The notes beneath the pieces were generated by a model, which saw nothing but the letters and a program-made list of their open reading frames with translations, had not been told where the DNA came from and did no database searches. 64,000 nt of DNA from Rhodospirillaceae bacterium (lineage in GTDB: Bacteria > Pseudomonadota > Alphaproteobacteria > Kiloniellales > DSM-21159), in the NCBI GenBank assembly GCA_029265995.1, contig JAJUFM010000003.1, positions 1 through 64,000 of the forward strand. The letters are read 5' to 3'. Of this stretch, positions 61,668 through 64,000 are shown piece by piece. Within the stretch, counting starts at the first letter, position 1. Each line of letters starts with the position of its first letter. The position numbers and the translations under genes are program-made.

Positions 61668-63434
61668 ATGTATTCGCTTAACCGCAGCGGCAGAACGCGT
61701 TCGACCAACATTTGGCCGGGCTTTGTCGATGGCCTGGCGACCCTGCTGCTCGTCGTCATTTTCGTGCTTATGGTCTTCGTCATCGCGCAGTACTACCTCT
61801 CGGTAGCTCTCTCGGGGCGCGACGAACAACTGGCACGGCTCGACCGACAGATCAGCGAACTGAGCGAACTACTCGCCCTAGAACGCACGACCAGCAGCAA
61901 CCTGCGCGACACGCTGGACAGCCTAACGATGGAATTCCAGGCCTCCGTCGAAGTGCGGGACGCACTCGTCCAGGAGTTGGCGCGCCTCGAGGAGCAGCGT
62001 GATAGCCTGTCGGATCAGCTCGCGGGGCTGATGCAGGAACAGGAAGAGACGGAAGGGGAACTCCTCGCCCTGGCGGAGAACCGCGACGCCCTCCGCCAAC
62101 GCTTGACCGAAGCGGAGCAGCGCGGGGATACGCTGGCGATCGATCTTGCTGAGGCGGAGCAAACGATCGAAGCGGATAAGGAAACGATCGAGACCCAGCT
62201 GGCCGAAATGGCGCTGCTCCGTGACATCAGAGAAGAGCTTGAGCAGCAGGTCGCAGAGCGGGAGCGTGATCTGCGGGCTACTGAGGCACTGCTCGAGGCG
62301 AGCCGTGCTACGCTGAATGATTTGGAGCAAGAGGTTGCTCGACAGGCCGCGCGCCTCGCCCAGCAGGACGAAGAACTTACGCAGACACGCGAAACGCTAT
62401 CCGAGACCCAGATTGCGCTTAGCGAAGCGGAAGCAACGGTAGCTCGGCAGGCTGAAGAGATTGCCTCCCAAGCTGACGAGATCCAGCTTTCTAGCGTGAC
62501 GCTTGAACGCCTGGAAGCGATGTTGGCCGCCAGGGAAGCGACCCTGGCCGAGCGAGAGGAATCTCTCCAGGCCCGAGCTCAAGAACTTGCGCTCAGCGAA
62601 CAAACTTTGGAACGCGTGCGAGAGCAACTGGCCGAGCGTGATCGCCGGATCGACGAGTTGGAAGCACAGCTTGCAGCCCTCGACGAAAGCAATGAGCAGC
62701 GTGCAAGCGAGCTGGAGACGATCCGTGCAGCGCGCGACGCGCTGATGCAGCGGCTGCAGGAGCGCGCGGCACAGCTCACCCAGCAAGAGCAGGTGTCAGA
62801 AGAAGCGCAGCAGCGGGTCGACTTGCTGAACAGCCAGATCGCGGCCCTTCGTCGGCAGCTGACCAGCCTTCAGGCGGCCTTGGAAGCCTCGGAAGAGCGT
62901 GAGCGCGAACAGGAGGTCCAGATCGCCGATCTCGGCAGGCGCCTGAACATGGCCTTGGCAAGCCGGGTTCAAGAGCTTGCTCGCTATCGCTCAGAGTTTT
63001 TCGGCCGGCTACGGGAAATTCTGGGGGATGACAATCCGGATATAGAAATCGTCGGCGACCGCTTCGTGTTTCAGGCAGAAGTTCTCTTTCCCAGCGGTTC
63101 CGATGCCCTGCAACCCGAGGGCCGCCAGCAAATCCGCCAGTTGGCAGTCTTGTTGCGCGATCTAGCCGACCGGATACCCGATGATATCGATTGGGTGCTC
63201 CGAGTGGATGGTCACACAGACCGTCGCCCTATCGCGACACCCGACTTCCCATCGAACTGGGAGCTCTCCAGCGCTCGCGCAATATCGGTCGTCAGGCTAT
63301 TGCTGAACGAAGGCATCCCGGCCAACCGTCTGGTCGCAGCCGGCTTTGGGGAGCACCAACCGCTCGACCCACGCAACACCCTCGACGCCTACGACCGCAA
63401 CCGCCGCATCGAGCTCAAGCTGACGGAGAGATAG
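61668..63434 (+). CDS. MotB/OmpA-like stator partner with very long coiled coil
   Basis: Protein of 588 aa: one membrane segment (about 18-40, GFVDGLATLLLVVIFVLMVF) with Asp21 where MotB has its proton-binding Asp. A nearly unbroken coiled coil follows (about 45-430), rich in Leu, Glu, Gln, Arg and Ala. It ends in an OmpA-like peptidoglycan-binding domain (about 455-588; VLFPSGSDALQPEGRQQIRQ, WELSSARAISVVRLLLNEGI, YDRNRRIEL). It lies 15 bp after its ExbB-like partner. The coil could span the periplasm. Its last 20 bp overlap the convergent phosphotransferase gene. Confidence 0.85.
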   Translation: MYSLNRSGRTRSTNIWPGFVDGLATLLLVVIFVLMVFVIAQYYLSVALSGRDEQLARLDRQISELSELLALERTTSSNLRDTLDSLTMEFQASVEVRDALVQELARLEEQRDSLSDQLAGLMQEQEETEGELLALAENRDALRQRLTEAEQRGDTLAIDLAEAEQTIEADKETIETQLAEMALLRDIREELEQQVAERERDLRATEALLEASRATLNDLEQEVARQAARLAQQDEELTQTRETLSETQIALSEAEATVARQAEEIASQADEIQLSSVTLERLEAMLAAREATLAEREESLQARAQELALSEQTLERVREQLAERDRRIDELEAQLAALDESNEQRASELETIRAARDALMQRLQERAAQLTQQEQVSEEAQQRVDLLNSQIAALRRQLTSLQAALEASEEREREQEVQIADLGRRLNMALASRVQELARYRSEFFGRLREILGDDNPDIEIVGDRFVFQAEVLFPSGSDALQPEGRQQIRQLAVLLRDLADRIPDDIDWVLRVDGHTDRRPIATPDFPSNWELSSARAISVVRLLLNEGIPANRLVAAGFGEHQPLDPRNTLDAYDRNRRIELKLTER

Positions 63435-64000
63435 GAGCAGTGCGATCAAGGATGCTTAGCGCTTGTTCGCCTTGAGAAATCAGAAAACGAGCAAGCTCTT
63501 TCCGGTTCTTCTCTAGCTTCAATCGATGTTTTTTTGACGGTGCCGATTGATAGCGCTTGATGATAAGGGGCAGGATACGAACAACTTCGACAAACGAGCG
63601 AAGGTAATAGTACCTTTCAATGACAGAGCGCTCCACTTCCGGCAGAAAAGAGCAGATCCCATCCAAGTATTCAGAAAGCAAAAAGCTTTCTAGCTCAGTA
63701 TATTCAGCGAACTTGCCTCCCCTTCCCAGGATGTGCGTCCATGGCGCTGCTACCTTCACCAAATCGTATCCCAGGCGGGAGCTAGATGCTTTCCCCCAGT
63801 CGATAAGGTAAAGTCGCCGATCCTTCTCGGAAATCAAGATGTTCCCGGCATGCGTGTCGCCATGGGCTAAGGTGGGTGGCGTAACAGCTTCAATCTGGCC
63901 AAGCTTATTGGCCCCTTGCGCCACATTCCGTACTATCCCTAGCAAGCGCTCTCGATCTTCATGCTCCGCAAAGAAGGCCTGAATGGCATTGTTCAATGCA
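63415..64000 (-). CDS. APH-like phosphotransferase, N-terminus cut off by the window
   Basis: C-terminal part (about 195 aa) of an aminoglycoside-phosphotransferase/choline-kinase-fold protein. The catalytic loop LAHGDTHAGNIL and metal-binding YLIDWGKASS are clear. The following helices contain DLVKVAAPWTHILGRGGKFA. The frame is still open at base 64000, so the start lies beyond the window. The DNA is visibly AT-richer than the rest of the window, which suggests recent acquisition. Acceptor unknown: a sugar, choline or lipopolysaccharide component is possible. Confidence 0.8.
   Translation of the reverse strand, partial: ALNNAIQAFFAEHEDRERLLGIVRNVAQGANKLGQIEAVTPPTLAHGDTHAGNILISEKDRRLYLIDWGKASSSRLGYDLVKVAAPWTHILGRGGKFAEYTELESFLLSEYLDGICSFLPEVERSVIERYYYLRSFVEVVRILPLIIKRYQSAPSKKHRLKLEKNRKELARFLISQGEQALSILDRTAPISPSA

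Noticed and set aside
60495-63434. Zorya anti-phage system (ZorAB)
   Set aside because: The pair is ZorAB-like in broad plan, but the long tail is on the wrong subunit and no ZorC, ZorD or ZorE gene follows, so a defence call is not supported.
1-64000. tRNA, rRNA, CRISPR, transposase, integrase or prophage genes
   Set aside because: Looked for by eye (TTCGANNC-type tRNA arms, spaced repeats, transposase motifs); none found, though a tRNA scan would be more sensitive.

Overview
The window is about 61% GC, densely coded on both strands, and looks like chromosome of a free-living alphaproteobacterium, most likely from the Rhodospirillales/Kiloniellales part of the class. The signs are a soxBDAG sarcosine oxidase operon, a class I (LysK) lysyl-tRNA synthetase, the gene order hom-glpX-recJ, a class I PHA synthase, and a small RNA of the alphaproteobacterial anti-Shine-Dalgarno type. 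No rRNA, tRNA, CRISPR array, transposase, integrase or prophage gene was seen. Taxonomy and gene names come from reading motifs, not from database searches.

Layout. 1-5.6 kb: the N-terminal half of an RpiR regulator divergent from a cysteine hydrolase, then a leftward acyl-CoA ligase / thiolase / GFA-domain group, two palindromic repeat elements and ndk. 5.8-9.4 kb: an ABC-F ATPase and a gamma-glutamyltransferase-like enzyme. 9.4-17 kb: an N-methyl-amino-acid catabolic block, soxBDAG plus a DgcA/StcD-like flavoprotein, headed by a highly structured 5' leader. 17-24.7 kb: a leftward peptide-type ABC transporter operon, including a permease-ATPase fusion, that ends in a translationally coupled GntR regulator. 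It is divergent from an M20 amidohydrolase that probably handles the imported compound. 24.7-30.3 kb: a methyltransferase divergent from a GlxA-type AraC regulator, a SirB2-like membrane protein, a DadA-like oxidoreductase and an exported sugar-dehydrogenase-like propeller.

30.4-37.3 kb: leuD/leuC, an ankyrin protein, a small RNA gene with recognisable promoter and terminator, an MgtC-like protein, a GNAT/N-formylglutamate amidohydrolase pair, sfsA and a vWA (DUF1194) protein. 37.3-46.7 kb: recJ-glpX-hom, an OmpA-like lipoprotein, phaC with an exported EF-hand protein behind it, then an ECF sigma / membrane anti-sigma-like / periplasmic-sensor-like operon. 46.8-55.4 kb: lysK behind a perfect 16-bp hairpin, a ferric-reductase-like flavoprotein, a UbiB-family kinase, oligoendopeptidase F and a long-chain acyl-CoA ligase. 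55.5-59.4 kb: a three-gene transporter resembling 2-aminoethylphosphonate systems. 59.5-63.4 kb: an OmpA-like lipoprotein followed by a MotA/TolQ/ExbB-type channel and a long coiled-coil MotB/OmpA-type partner. The window ends inside an APH-like phosphotransferase in visibly AT-richer DNA.

The genes fit a heterotroph that imports organic nitrogen compounds, demethylates N-methylated amino acids through tetrahydrofolate-linked sarcosine oxidase, stores carbon as PHA and activates fatty acids. The least explained items are the soxB leader RNA, the 33.4-kb small RNA, the stator-like pair with its coiled coil in the B subunit, and the EF-hand / ECF sigma cluster.
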